Shown here one piece after another: positions 46,151 through 54,654 of a stretch of DNA of 64,000 nt. Within the stretch, counting starts at the first letter, position 1. Every line of letters starts with the position of its first letter. The notes beneath the pieces are model-generated. The model ran no database searches, was not told the DNA's origin, and saw only the letters and a program-made list of their open reading frames with translations. The translations under genes and the position numbers were made by a program. Source of the stretch: Sphingobium lignivorans (GTDB lineage Bacteria > Pseudomonadota > Alphaproteobacteria > Sphingomonadales > Sphingomonadaceae); NCBI RefSeq assembly GCF_014203955.1, contig NZ_JACHKA010000001.1, positions 1,922,001 through 1,986,000 of the forward strand. Reading direction: 5' to 3'.

Positions 46151-46792
46151 ATGGCAACATTCGCGAACATGCTCGAAGGATATCGGCGCTTCCGCAGCAC
46201 CGGCTGGACGAATCAGCGCGCGCGATGGGAGCAACTGGCCGACGGCCAGAGCCCCCGCGTCATGGTGATCGCCTGTTCGGACAGCCGCGTGGACCCGACC
46301 GAGATATTCGACGCCGATCCGGGCGAGATCTTCGTCGTGCGCAACGTTGCCGCGCTGGTGCCACCTTTCGAGACCAGCCCGGGCCACCACGGCGTCTCGG
46401 CGGCACTGGAATTCGCGGTGCAGATGCTGGGCGTCGAGGAGATACTGGTGCTCGGCCACGGCCTGTGCGGCGGCTGCCATGCCGCGCTGACGCAGGACAT
46501 GCATGGCGCGCCGCCGGGCGAAGGGGGCTTCATCGCCAGCTGGATTTCCCTGCTCGACGACGCCCGCGCGGACGTCATCGCCCGTTACGGCGAGAACCGC
46601 AGCCGTGATGTCGGCCGCGCGATGGAACAGGCGGCCGTCAAGGTCAGCCTCGCCAACCTGCGCACCTTCCCATGGGTAAGGGAAAAGGAGAACCGCAACG
46701 TCTTGTCCCTGAAGGGAGCCTTCTTCGCCATTTCCGACGGGAAGCTCCACTTGCTGGATGAACAGACAGGTGTCTTCACGCCCTATGAATAG
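46151..46792 (+). CDS. Beta-class carbonic anhydrase
   Basis: A 213-aa zinc enzyme interconverting CO2 and bicarbonate. Zinc ligands are C42 (ACSDSRVDP), H103 and C106 (LGHGLCGGC), with the D44-R46 dyad. The start at 46151 follows an AGGAG-like site. The last eight bases overlap the next gene, so the two are likely coupled. Confidence 0.94.
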   Translation: MATFANMLEGYRRFRSTGWTNQRARWEQLADGQSPRVMVIACSDSRVDPTEIFDADPGEIFVVRNVAALVPPFETSPGHHGVSAALEFAVQMLGVEEILVLGHGLCGGCHAALTQDMHGAPPGEGGFIASWISLLDDARADVIARYGENRSRDVGRAMEQAAVKVSLANLRTFPWVREKENRNVLSLKGAFFAISDGKLHLLDEQTGVFTPYE

Positions 46793-47168
46793 CCCTTTCC
46801 GCCTGTTCACTTATGGCCAGCTCATGCCCGGCGGAACGGGGTATCAGACGCTCGGCCTCGAGCACCGGACCCGACATCTCGGAGCTGACCGGGTGGCGGG
46901 CCGCCTTTATCATCTCGGCGATTATCCAGGCCTCATCACTGGCCCGCATGGGATCGTCCAGGGGGAAATCCTGGAGTTCGAGGAGCCCGGACTGATCGAA
47001 GAGATCGATCTCTACGAGCTTTACGATCCGGAAAATCCGGTCGGTTCGGAATATCGTCGGATCGAGGTCGATCTGCTCGATAGTTCCCGGCGCGTCTGGA
47101 CATATGAATATAACCGCACCGTCCGGGATCGCCCGATCATCGCCACCGGAAACTGGCGGATGCGCTGA
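46785..47168 (+). CDS. Gamma-glutamylcyclotransferase-like (AIG2/GGCT fold) protein
   Basis: A 127-aa protein with the N-terminal [17 protein letters not shown] loop of the GGCT/AIG2 fold and the acid-rich EFEEPGLIEEIDLYE segment carrying the likely catalytic Glu. Members cyclise gamma-glutamyl amines or peptides. The substrate here is unknown. The ATG lies inside the end of the carbonic anhydrase gene. Confidence 0.85.
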   Translation: MNSPFRLFTYGQLMPGGTGYQTLGLEHRTRHLGADRVAGRLYHLGDYPGLITGPHGIVQGEILEFEEPGLIEEIDLYELYDPENPVGSEYRRIEVDLLDSSRRVWTYEYNRTVRDRPIIATGNWRMR

Positions 47169-47269
47169 GATTCGCGACGCGTTCCAGAGCGATCCTCCGT
47201 GGAACGCCGGCCCTGTCCGGCGATCGCCCGCGACTTGAAAATGCGCCGGGCGGCTGACACATCCCGCTC

Positions 47270-47551
47270 ATGGCCTTCATCGCAAAGCACATCAGGATCA
47301 CCGGCCGGGTACAGGGCGTGTTCTATCGCGGCTGGACGGTTGCCACGGCTCGCAAGCTGGGACTGGCCGGCTGGGTGCGCAACCGGCTGGATGGCAGCGT
47401 CGAAGCCTTCGTGCAGGGCGAGGACGGGCAGGTCGAGCATTTCCTGATGCTCGCGCGGTCCGGCCCGCCTGCCGCACAGGTCGATGCGGTCCGAGACAGT
47501 CCCGCGAGCCCCGGCGACCACCATCTGTTCGAGCAGCGCCCGACCGCCTGA
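47270..47551 (+). CDS. acyP: Acylphosphatase
   Basis: A 93-aa enzyme hydrolysing acyl phosphates. The catalytic R20 in ITGRVQGVFYRGWT and N38 in LAGWVRNRLDGSVEAF are both present, and the length is normal. It is 101 bp downstream of the GGCT-like gene and ends before a shared bidirectional terminator facing ettA. Confidence 0.95.
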   Translation: MAFIAKHIRITGRVQGVFYRGWTVATARKLGLAGWVRNRLDGSVEAFVQGEDGQVEHFLMLARSGPPAAQVDAVRDSPASPGDHHLFEQRPTA

Positions 47552-47583
47552 GCCACAGGTCGGCAGTCTCTCGCCGCTACCGC

Positions 47584-47617
47584 GAAAAGGCGCCCGCAAC
47601 CGAGCGAGCGCCTTTTC
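47584..47617. terminator. Bidirectional rho-independent terminator (acyP / ettA)
   Basis: A perfect 10-bp stem (GAAAAGGCGC at 47584 to 47593, GCGCCTTTTC at 47608 to 47617) with A-run and T-run ends on both strands lies between the convergent acyP and ettA genes. Confidence 0.85.
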
Positions 47618-47633
47618 ACCATGCCGTTTCAGG

Positions 47634-49313
47634 TCAGCGCGTCAGCTTCTTGTAAGCGAGGCGGGTCGGGCGATCCGCCGCATCGCCGAGCCGGCGGCGC
47701 TTGTCTTCCTCATAGGCCTCGAAATTGCCTTCGAACCATTCGACGTGGCTGTTGCCCTCGAAAGCGAGGATGTGCGTGGCGAGTCGGTCGAGGAAGAAAC
47801 GATCGTGGCTGATGACCACGGCGCAGCCGGCGAAATTCTCCAGCGCATCTTCCAGCGCACGGAGCGTCTCGACGTCGAGGTCGTTGGTCGGCTCGTCCAG
47901 CAGGAGGACATTGCCGCCCTCCTTGAGCATCTTGGCGAGATGCACGCGATTGCGCTCGCCGCCGGACAGCTGCCCGACCTTCTTCTGCTGGTCGACGCCC
48001 TTGAAGTTGAACGCGCCGACATAGGCCCGCGTCTGGATCTCGTGCTTGCCGATGGTCATGAGATCATGGCCGCCGCTGATCTCTTCCCAAACATTGTGGT
48101 TGGGATCGAGCGAATCGCGGCTTTGGTCGACATAGCCGAGCTGGACCGTCTCACCGACCTCGATCGTGCCGCTGTCGGGCGTCTCCTGGCCCGTGATCAG
48201 CCGGAACAGGGTCGACTTGCCGGCGCCGTTCGGGCCGATGACGCCCACGATGCCGCCCGGGGGAAGCAGGAAGTCGAGATTCTCGAACAGCAGCTTGTCG
48301 CCATAGGCCATGGTGAGGCCCTTGGCCTCGATCACCTTGCCGCCGAGGCGCTTGGGCGTCTGGATGACGATCTGCGCCTTGCCCGGTGCGCGGTTCTCCT
48401 GCTTCTCGACCAGTTCGTCGAACGCGCGGATACGCGCCTTGCTCTTGGTCTGCCGCGCCTTGGGAGACTGGCGAATCCACTCCAGCTCCTCCTTGATGGC
48501 CTTCTGGCGCCCCGCTTCCTCGCGCTCTTCCTGCTCCATGCGCTTGGCTTTCGCCTCGAGCCAGGCGGAATAATTGCCCTCGAACGGGATTCCCCTGCCC
48601 CGGTCCAGTTCCAGCACCCAGCCCACGACATTGTCGAGGAAGTAGCGATCGTGGGTGACGAGGATCACATTGCCCGGATAATTGATGAGATGCTGTTCCA
48701 GCCACTGGACGCTCTCGGCGTCGAGATGGTTGGTCGGCTCGTCGAGCAGAAGGATATCGGGCTTCTCCAGCAGCAGCCGGCACAGCGCGATGCGGCGCTT
48801 CTCGCCACCGGAGAGATTCTCGACGCCCCAGTCGCCCGGCGGGCAGCGCAGCGCTTCCATGGCGATCTCGAGCTGGTTGTCGAGTGTCCAGCCATCGACG
48901 GCATCGATCTTTTCCTGAAGCTCGCCCATCTCGGTCATCAGCGCATCGAAATCGACATCTTCGGGCGGGTCGCCCATGATATTGCTGATTTCATTGAAAC
49001 GATCGACGAGATCGGCGACGGGGCGCACGCCGTCCTTCACATTCTCCATCACCGTCTTGTTGGGATCGAGCTGCGGCTCCTGCGGCAGATAGCCCACGCG
49101 AATGCCCTCGCCCGCCCAGGCCTCACCCTGGAACTCGGTGTCGATGCCGGCGATCACCTTCATCAGCGTCGACTTGCCGGCACCGTTCACGCCGATGACG
49201 GCGATCTTCGTCCCGGGCAGGAACTGAAGGTTTATGTTGTTGAAAACCGGCTTGTTGGCGCCGGGAAAGGTCTTGGTCAGCCCCTTCATGACAAAACTGT
49301 ACTGGACGGCCAT
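47634..49313 (-). CDS. ettA: Energy-dependent translational throttle protein EttA
   Basis: A 559-aa ABC-F protein that gates the first elongation cycle according to the ATP/ADP ratio. Two ABC domains carry Walker A GVNGAGKST and GPNGAGKST, with signature motifs LSGGEKRRIAL and LSGGERNRVHLA, joined by a basic linker that contains the EttA arm. The length and the N-terminus YSFVMKGLTKTFPGANKPVF match EttA over other ABC-F proteins. Confidence 0.96.
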   Translation of the reverse strand: MAVQYSFVMKGLTKTFPGANKPVFNNINLQFLPGTKIAVIGVNGAGKSTLMKVIAGIDTEFQGEAWAGEGIRVGYLPQEPQLDPNKTVMENVKDGVRPVADLVDRFNEISNIMGDPPEDVDFDALMTEMGELQEKIDAVDGWTLDNQLEIAMEALRCPPGDWGVENLSGGEKRRIALCRLLLEKPDILLLDEPTNHLDAESVQWLEQHLINYPGNVILVTHDRYFLDNVVGWVLELDRGRGIPFEGNYSAWLEAKAKRMEQEEREEAGRQKAIKEELEWIRQSPKARQTKSKARIRAFDELVEKQENRAPGKAQIVIQTPKRLGGKVIEAKGLTMAYGDKLLFENLDFLLPPGGIVGVIGPNGAGKSTLFRLITGQETPDSGTIEVGETVQLGYVDQSRDSLDPNHNVWEEISGGHDLMTIGKHEIQTRAYVGAFNFKGVDQQKKVGQLSGGERNRVHLAKMLKEGGNVLLLDEPTNDLDVETLRALEDALENFAGCAVVISHDRFFLDRLATHILAFEGNSHVEWFEGNFEAYEEDKRRRLGDAADRPTRLAYKKLTR

Positions 49314-49331
49314 GGAGATCGGTCCTCAAAT

Positions 49332-49444
49332 GGGATTTGGGTTGTGGAAAAATCCCGGCCCGGTTAGCCGAGCCGGCGTTGCTTGGCAAATGTCCGCTGA
49401 CATGGTGCGAGTCCGGGGCCACGGTGCCGCCACCGAGACTCGCA
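49332..49444. other. Cluster of four consecutive hairpins upstream of ettA
   Basis: Within the 274-bp divergent gap I find four adjacent inverted repeats: GGGATTT/AAATCCC (49332 to 49356), an imperfect stem CGGC-CGG/CCG-GCCG (49356 to 49375), ATGTC/GACAT (49390 to 49403) and an 11-bp stem with one bulge (49406 to 49444; TGCGAGTC / GACTCGCA). Such density suggests a structured 5' leader of ettA or a small RNA. No family was recognised. Confidence 0.4.
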
Positions 49445-49587
49445 GCTCAGCCGATCTCGCATGCTGCGCTGCGACAATTTCCAATTGGATCGGTTGAAAA
49501 GCCTATTGATTTCCCCGCTGCACGCGTTAATTGGGCGGCTCGTGCTTCTTAGCGGAAGCACGCACTTTGCTATGGGAGCCAAATAAT

Positions 49588-49800
49588 ATGAAGAAGTTTG
49601 CTGTGGCCTGCGCTGCTGCTGCGCTGATGAGCCTGGCTGCGTGCGGCGAGAAGCCGGCGGCTGAGATGAACAACGCGAGCAACGAAGTCGTCGTTGACGA
49701 GCTCGAGAACGCCGCGAACGCCGTCGACAATGCTGCCAACGCCGTCGACAATGCCGCGAACGTTGCCAACGTTGCCAACGCGACGAACGCCGCAGAGTAA
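49588..49800 (+). CDS. Small Asn/Ala-repeat lipoprotein
   Basis: A 70-aa protein with signal peptide MKKFAVACAAAALMSLAAC, whose lipobox LAAC gives a lipid-modified Cys at 19. The mature part is almost entirely degenerate seven-residue repeats of the type AVDNAAN, predicting a helical or coiled-coil rod. GGGAG precedes the ATG. The layout resembles small entericidin- or Lpp-like lipoproteins, but no family is recognised. A terminator follows. Confidence 0.75.
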   Translation: MKKFAVACAAAALMSLAACGEKPAAEMNNASNEVVVDELENAANAVDNAANAVDNAANVANVANATNAAE

Positions 49801-49833
49801 TCTGCGCGAATTTCGGTTCGATGAATAATTCGC

Positions 49834-49866
49834 AAGGGCGGTGTCGTAACGCGGCGCCGCCCTTTC
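49834..49866 (+). terminator. Rho-independent terminator after the small lipoprotein
   Basis: An 8-bp stem (AAGGGCGG at 49834 to 49841, CCGCCCTT at 49857 to 49864) is followed by TCC and T-rich sequence, 33 bases downstream of the lipoprotein stop. The loop is long at 15 bases. Confidence 0.6.
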
Positions 49867-49967
49867 CGTTTCCTGAAAACGCCTGACCTTCGGGCCGCCC
49901 CGGGACGCAAACAAAGATCACCATGGCGATTGCCGAGCCGCTCCCGCTTCGTTAAGCGGGCAGCCGT

Positions 49968-50048
<81 letters not shown>

Positions 50049-50165
50049 TCCATCCGTGCCATTCCCTGCCTCGCATGCACGGTCCGCCGCATCGCCCGGA
50101 ACATTCTCACCACGGCCGGATTTTCTTCCTGTCCCCCAAGCGAGGGACGAAAGGAGAGAACCGAA

Positions 50166-50312
50166 ATGGCAGAGCAGACACCGCGCAATAATCAGGACCA
50201 GAATCGCCAGCAGGGCGGAAATGCCGAGCGCGATCGCCAGCAGTCCCAGCAGCAGGACCAGAACCGGCAGCAGCAGGGCGGCGAGCGCCAGAATAATCAG
50301 CCTCAGCGCTGA
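50166..50312 (+). CDS. 48-aa Gln/Asn/Arg-rich small protein
   Basis: A short frame encodes [18 protein letters not shown] and continues with QQ, NR and QN repeats to the stop. Nearly every residue is Q, N, R, G, D or E, so it should be disordered and possibly nucleic-acid-binding or desiccation-related. AAGGAGAG precedes the ATG at correct spacing and a terminator follows, which supports expression. No family is recognised. Confidence 0.6.
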   Translation: MAEQTPRNNQDQNRQQGGNAERDRQQSQQQDQNRQQQGGERQNNQPQR

Positions 50313-50333
50313 CGGGTCCATTCCTGAAGAGGC

Positions 50334-50362
50334 AAGGGCCGCCCATCGGGCGGCCCTTTTGT
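50334..50362. terminator. Rho-independent terminator between small protein and permease
   Basis: An 11-bp perfect stem (AAGGGCCGCCC at 50334 to 50344, GGGCGGCCCTT at 50348 to 50358) with a 3-base loop and trailing TT. It lies between convergent genes and probably serves both. Confidence 0.8.
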
Positions 50363-50415
50363 CATATCCGCGTGTCGCGGTGGAACGGCAAAGCTGGCCA
50401 TCCCACCGTCATTCC

Positions 50416-51879
50416 TTACTGGTGCGGCGGAATCAGCTCGGGTTCGCTGCCTTCCGCCGCGGGCTTGCCCGTGCGGGCCAGCAGGCTGCGCGAGCGGCCA
50501 TAAGCGAAATAGATCAGCAAGCCGACGATGTTCCACCCCACGAAGCGTACCAGTGTCGTGGAAGGCAGGCTGATGAGCAGATAGATGCAGCCCAGGATCG
50601 CCAGCGTGCCGACGAGATAGGGCTGTGGGCAACGGAAGACCCGGGCGAGGTCCGGCGCGCGACGACGCAGGATCATCATGCAGGCCGCGACCGCGATGAA
50701 AGCAATGAGCGTTCCGGCGTTGGCCAGTTCGGCGATCTCGTCGAGACGAAAGAAACCGGCAACTGCAGCCACGAAGACGCCCGTGATCGCCGTGATCTTC
50801 ACCGGCGTGCCGGTGCGCGGCGACACATCGCTGAGGGAACGCGGCAGGAGGCCGTCCCGTGCCATCACGAAGAAGATGCGGCTCTGCCCGTACATCATCA
50901 CGAGGATGACCGAAGGCAGAGCGATCAGTGCGGCGGCCGCAATGGCCCATGCAGCGAAGGGATGTCCCAGGGTCCGCAGGACAAGCGCCAGCGGCTCGGA
51001 CGAGCCTGCAAGCTCGGTAAAATGCAGCGAACCGACGGCAGAGACCGCCACTGCCATGTAGATGAGCGTGCAGACCGCCATCGAGCCGATGATGCCGATG
51101 GTGAGATCGCGGCCGGGATTGCGGGCCTCCTCTGCCGAGGTCGCCACCGCGTCGAAGCCGTAGAAGGCGAAGAAGACGATGGCCGCCGCCGCCATGACGC
51201 CACGCGTCGTGCCGCCGATTTCATGACTGCCGAAACCATAAGGCATGAACGGCTCGAAATTGCCGGCGGAGAAGCTGGGCAGCGCCAGTATTACGAAAAA
51301 GGACAGGGCCGTCAGCTTGATGATGACCAGCACGATGTTCAAGGTGGCGCTTTCCCGCGTGCCGGCAATGAGCATGCCGGCAATCGCCAGCGCCACGAGC
51401 ACGGCGGGAAGATTGATGATCCCGCCGCCATGGGGCCCCGCCAGGAGCATCGGCGGCAACTCGATCCCGACGGACTGGATCCAGCCGACCAGATAGCCCG
51501 ACCAGCCGACCGCCACAGTGCTGCACGCCAGCGAATATTCGAGGATCAGGCTCCAGCCGACCACCCAGCCGATGGTCTCGCCCATCACGGAATAGCTGTA
51601 GGTATAGGCGCTGCCTGCCGTGGGAATGAGCGTTGCGAGTTCGGCATAAGCGAGCGCCGCGCAGGCGCAGACGGCCCCGGCGATCGCAAAGGCCAGCACC
51701 ACGGCGGGCCCCGCCCTGTCAGCGCCCACGCCGGTGAGTGTGTAGATACCCGTTCCCACGATGGCGCCGACGCCAAGCGCAATCAGGTGCGGCCAGGACA
51801 GCGTCGGTTTCAGCCGACGATGATGATCATGCTGTCCACCGCCGATCGGCTTGATCGGCCCCCAAAATCCTGAACTCAC
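50416..51879 (-). CDS. APC-superfamily amino-acid permease
   Basis: A 487-aa transporter with about twelve membrane helices. It starts from LIALGVGAIVGTGIYTLTG, the GxG(I/V)xGTGI substrate-site motif of APC transporters, and continues with YAELATLIPTAGSAYTYSY and FFAFYGFDAVATSAEEARNP. It is closest in layout to CAT-type cationic amino acid permeases. The start is GTG with AGGGAG eight bases before. It is the last gene of the hydroxyproline operon, 50 bp after the GntR gene, so an imino acid or small peptide is a plausible substrate by context only. Confidence 0.88.
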   Translation of the reverse strand: MSSGFWGPIKPIGGGQHDHHRRLKPTLSWPHLIALGVGAIVGTGIYTLTGVGADRAGPAVVLAFAIAGAVCACAALAYAELATLIPTAGSAYTYSYSVMGETIGWVVGWSLILEYSLACSTVAVGWSGYLVGWIQSVGIELPPMLLAGPHGGGIINLPAVLVALAIAGMLIAGTRESATLNIVLVIIKLTALSFFVILALPSFSAGNFEPFMPYGFGSHEIGGTTRGVMAAAAIVFFAFYGFDAVATSAEEARNPGRDLTIGIIGSMAVCTLIYMAVAVSAVGSLHFTELAGSSEPLALVLRTLGHPFAAWAIAAAALIALPSVILVMMYGQSRIFFVMARDGLLPRSLSDVSPRTGTPVKITAITGVFVAAVAGFFRLDEIAELANAGTLIAFIAVAACMMILRRRAPDLARVFRCPQPYLVGTLAILGCIYLLISLPSTTLVRFVGWNIVGLLIYFAYGRSRSLLARTGKPAAEGSEPELIPPHQ

Positions 51880-51929
51880 CCCAAAATCTCCCTGTTTATC
51901 TTATCGGATGATCCGGGAGAGTCGCGACC

Positions 51930-52580
51930 CTATTCCGGACTTTCCAACTGTTGCGTAAGGTCATCGATGGTTGCGCGCGTATGGGCGTCCGTCAATGCCA
52001 GCACTTTCTCGACGTCCCGGGCGAGCCAGGCATCGAGGATCTCGCGATGCTCCTCGTTCGCGCGCTCGTCGCGTCCCAGCGGTTCGAGATGCTTGCGGAC
52101 ATAGCGCTCCGACAGAACGTGCAGGCGTTGCAGAATATTGACGGTGAGATTGCGGTGGCTCGGCGCCAGCAGCGCGAGGTGGAACGCCCGGTTGAAGGAG
52201 CCCACGCCATAGCCGCCCTCGTCCGTCACCTGGTACAGCGTGGCGAAGACGTCCTGCGCGGCGCGGCGCTCCTCCTCGTTCGCGTTCAGGGCGGCAAGGG
52301 CCATGGTTTCCGGCTCGAGCTTCAAGCGCAGATGATAGACCTCGTAGGCCTCCTCCGTACTGAGCGGGCGCACGAAGAAGCCGCGATTGGCATGCGAGAT
52401 CAGGAGACCTTCCTGTTCGAGACGCGCCAGCGCCTCGCGCAGCGGGATCTTGGAAATGCCCAGTTCGGCCGCGAGAAGATCCTGCCGCACCGGGCTCTCG
52501 GGCGGAACACGGCCGGAAAGGACGCGCTCGCGCACGAGATCCACGAGCTGCTCTGAAAGATTGCGAATGACGAGACTCAT
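51930..52580 (-). CDS. GntR/FadR (FCD) family transcriptional regulator
   Basis: A 216-aa regulator. The N-terminal winged helix (LVDLVRERVLSGRVPPESPVRQ, LAAELGISKIPLREALARLEQEGLL) is followed by an all-helical FCD ligand domain with His/Asp metal-site residues. It lies inside the hydroxyproline gene block, between the epimerase and the permease. The conserved 10-mer ATCGTATACG upstream of three divergent or downstream transcripts is the likely operator. The effector is probably a hydroxyproline isomer or breakdown product. The ATG at 52580 has GGAGCC upstream. Confidence 0.9.
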   Translation of the reverse strand: MSLVIRNLSEQLVDLVRERVLSGRVPPESPVRQDLLAAELGISKIPLREALARLEQEGLLISHANRGFFVRPLSTEEAYEVYHLRLKLEPETMALAALNANEEERRAAQDVFATLYQVTDEGGYGVGSFNRAFHLALLAPSHRNLTVNILQRLHVLSERYVRKHLEPLGRDERANEEHREILDAWLARDVEKVLALTDAHTRATIDDLTQQLESPE

Positions 52581-52645
52581 GCCGGCTCCACGCAGAGGCC
52601 CCCCGGATCGGGGAAGAAGATGCACCTTTAGACCATAAGTGGGGG

Positions 52646-52655
52646 CAAATACGAT
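52646..52655 (-). promoter_or_regulatory. Weak operator-like site upstream of the GntR gene
   Basis: On the minus strand this reads ATCGTATTTG, an 8 of 10 match to the ATCGTATACG element found three times further right. It lies 65 bases upstream of the regulator start and 11 bases past the epimerase stop, where autoregulation could act. The match is imperfect and may be chance. Confidence 0.25.
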
Positions 52656-52666
52656 CCGTCACGACA

Positions 52667-53665
52667 TCACACCACCGAAAATCCGTGCCAGAACGGGTCC
52701 GACCGATCGATCCAGATGGTATTGAACCCGGTTGAGATCGCAGAGCCTTGAATAGAGGGAATAATGGCCGGCTTTCCTCCCACGGTCGTGACTTCCTCAA
52801 TTCTTCCCGTGAAGCGGCTGCAAATATAGCTTTCATGCACGAAAGGCTCGCCGGGCTTGAGCAGCCCCTTGGCATGGAGATGGGCGAGCCGCGCCGAGGT
52901 GCCGGTGCCGCAGGGGCTGCGGTCGATCGCCTTCTCGCCATAGAAGACGGCGTTGCGGCCATGGGCGCCCTCACCCTTGGGCTTGTCGGTCCACATGACG
53001 TGATTGACGCCGCGGATGCTGGGCTCCTCGGGATGGACGGGCTCGATCTTCTCGCGCACCATTGACCGGATGGTGCGGCTCAGCTCTATCAGCTGGCTCG
53101 CGCTCATGCCGTCCAGCCCCTCGTAGCGACCCTGGGGCTCGATGATCGCATAGAAATTGCCGCCATAAGCGATGTCGAGCGTGATCGGGCCCAGCCCGGG
53201 CACGTCCAGCTCGATACCCGCCTCGGCGAGATAGGAAGCGACATTGCGGAACCGTATGAAACTCACGCGATCGCCGTCGACCTCATAGTCCACGTCCAGC
53301 CGTCCCGCCGGGACATCGACGCGCAACTTGCCCGGCGTGGCCGGCGTTATCAGGCCATTTTCGAGACCGAATGTGAGCATCCCGATGGTGCCATGGCCGC
53401 ACATCGGGAGAGACCCGCTGGTCTCGATAAAGATGATGCCGATGTCAGCGTCGGGCGATGGCGACGGATAGAGAAATCCGCCGGACATCATGTCATGCCC
53501 GCGCGGCTCGAAGCAGAGCCCGGTGCGGATCCAGTCGAACCGCTCCAGAAAATCCAGCCGCCGCTCAGCCATGGTCGCGCCCCTGAGATGAGGGGCGCCG
53601 CCGGCAACCAGTCGCACTGGATTGCCGGCGGTATGGCCATCGATGCAGAAGAAGACGTGCTTCAC
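52667..53665 (-). CDS. 4-hydroxyproline 2-epimerase (proline racemase family)
   Basis: A 332-aa cofactor-independent epimerase. Both catalytic cysteines are present: C89 (LPMCGHGTIG) and C252 (DRSPCGTGTSAR). This excludes trans-3-hydroxyproline dehydratases, which have Thr at the second site. Family members with this pair convert trans-4-hydroxy-L-proline to cis-4-hydroxy-D-proline. The GTG start is six bases after the deaminase gene stop. Neighbouring deaminase and DadA-like dehydrogenase genes support the hydroxyproline assignment over proline racemase. Confidence 0.9.
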   Translation of the reverse strand: MKHVFFCIDGHTAGNPVRLVAGGAPHLRGATMAERRLDFLERFDWIRTGLCFEPRGHDMMSGGFLYPSPSPDADIGIIFIETSGSLPMCGHGTIGMLTFGLENGLITPATPGKLRVDVPAGRLDVDYEVDGDRVSFIRFRNVASYLAEAGIELDVPGLGPITLDIAYGGNFYAIIEPQGRYEGLDGMSASQLIELSRTIRSMVREKIEPVHPEEPSIRGVNHVMWTDKPKGEGAHGRNAVFYGEKAIDRSPCGTGTSARLAHLHAKGLLKPGEPFVHESYICSRFTGRIEEVTTVGGKPAIIPSIQGSAISTGFNTIWIDRSDPFWHGFSVV

Positions 53666-53671
53666 GCCGCC

Positions 53672-54589
53672 TCAGGCCGCTGTCGCCAGACTGGGCTGCG
53701 TTGCAGCGCACGTCTCCACCCAGCGAACGACGTCCTCGCGACGCTTGCCTTCGAGCGGCATGCGCGGCAGGCGCACATGCTCGCTGCCACGGCCCATGAT
53801 CGATTCGGCCAGCTTGATCGATTGCACGAGATCATGCTCGGCATCGAGATGAAGCAGCGGCATGAACCAGCGATAGATACGCAGCGCCTTCTCCATGTCG
53901 CCATCGTTGATCGCGGCGACCAGCGCGACGGATTCCCGCGGGAAAGCGCTGGTGAGACCCGAAATCCACCCATGGGCGCCGAGGATCAGCCCTTCGAGCG
54001 CCACGTCGTCGAGACCCGCCATCACGATGTAGCGATCTCCGAACGCATTGATGATGTCCGTGAAGCGACGCGAGTCCGGCGCACTTTCCTTCACCGCGAC
54101 GATGTTGGATTGCGCGGCGAGCCGCTCCAGCGCATCGATGCCGATCGAGACACGATAAGCGGGCGGATTGTTGTACAGCATGATCGGCGCATCGACCGCC
54201 TGGGCGATCGTCTCGAAATGCGTGCACAGCTCGCCCACGGTGGGGACGTAGACCAGGGCCGGAAGGACCATGAGCCCGTCCGCGCCAGCCTTGACCGCAT
54301 CCTTCGCATAGGCGACGCCCTGCGCAGTGGTCAGCTCGGATACGCCCGAGAGCCAGGGCACGCGACCGGCGATGACTTCCTGAGCCGCCGCGAGCACCTG
54401 CCGCTTCTCCTCAGGCAGAAGGGCGTTGTTCTCGCCACAGGTGCCCAGGATGATGAGGCCATCCACGCCATCCTTGATCAGATTGTCGAGAACCGTCTGC
54501 GTGGCCTCGAAATCGATTGCGGAATCCGCCGTAAACTGGGTGGTGGCGGCAGGGTAGACGCCCCGCCAGGTTAATTTCGTTTCTTGCAC
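53672..54589 (-). CDS. DHDPS-family protein, probable Pyr4H2C deaminase
   Basis: A 305-aa TIM-barrel protein of the dihydrodipicolinate synthase/NAL superfamily. The Schiff-base K167 (NIVAVKESAP), Y139 (PIMLYNNPPAY) and the loop GTCGEN are present. In hydroxyproline pathways such an enzyme deaminates and dehydrates 1-pyrroline-4-hydroxy-2-carboxylate to alpha-ketoglutarate semialdehyde, which fits the gene order here. A true DHDPS is less likely because of this context. GTG start with GGAGAG upstream. It is divergent from the FAD dehydrogenase across an operator. Confidence 0.85.
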   Translation of the reverse strand: MQETKLTWRGVYPAATTQFTADSAIDFEATQTVLDNLIKDGVDGLIILGTCGENNALLPEEKRQVLAAAQEVIAGRVPWLSGVSELTTAQGVAYAKDAVKAGADGLMVLPALVYVPTVGELCTHFETIAQAVDAPIMLYNNPPAYRVSIGIDALERLAAQSNIVAVKESAPDSRRFTDIINAFGDRYIVMAGLDDVALEGLILGAHGWISGLTSAFPRESVALVAAINDGDMEKALRIYRWFMPLLHLDAEHDLVQSIKLAESIMGRGSEHVRLPRMPLEGKRREDVVRWVETCAATQPSLATAA

Positions 54590-54612
54590 TTAACTCTCCG
54601 TTGTCCACCCGT

Positions 54613-54622
54613 ATCGTATACG
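54613..54622. promoter_or_regulatory. Putative GntR operator, site 1
   Basis: ATCGTATACG, with the perfect 8-bp palindrome CGTATACG at its right, sits in the 65-bp gap between the divergent deaminase and FAD dehydrogenase genes. It is 24 bases from one start codon and 33 from the other, so one bound regulator could control both operons. Confidence 0.6.
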
Positions 54623-54654
54623 GTATATTGTCTGAGAGGCCAAGAGGTAATTTT

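Noticed and set aside
47484..49367. 627-codon frame opposite ettA
   Set aside because: It is a mirror of the ABC-F codons with no start signal or family motif.
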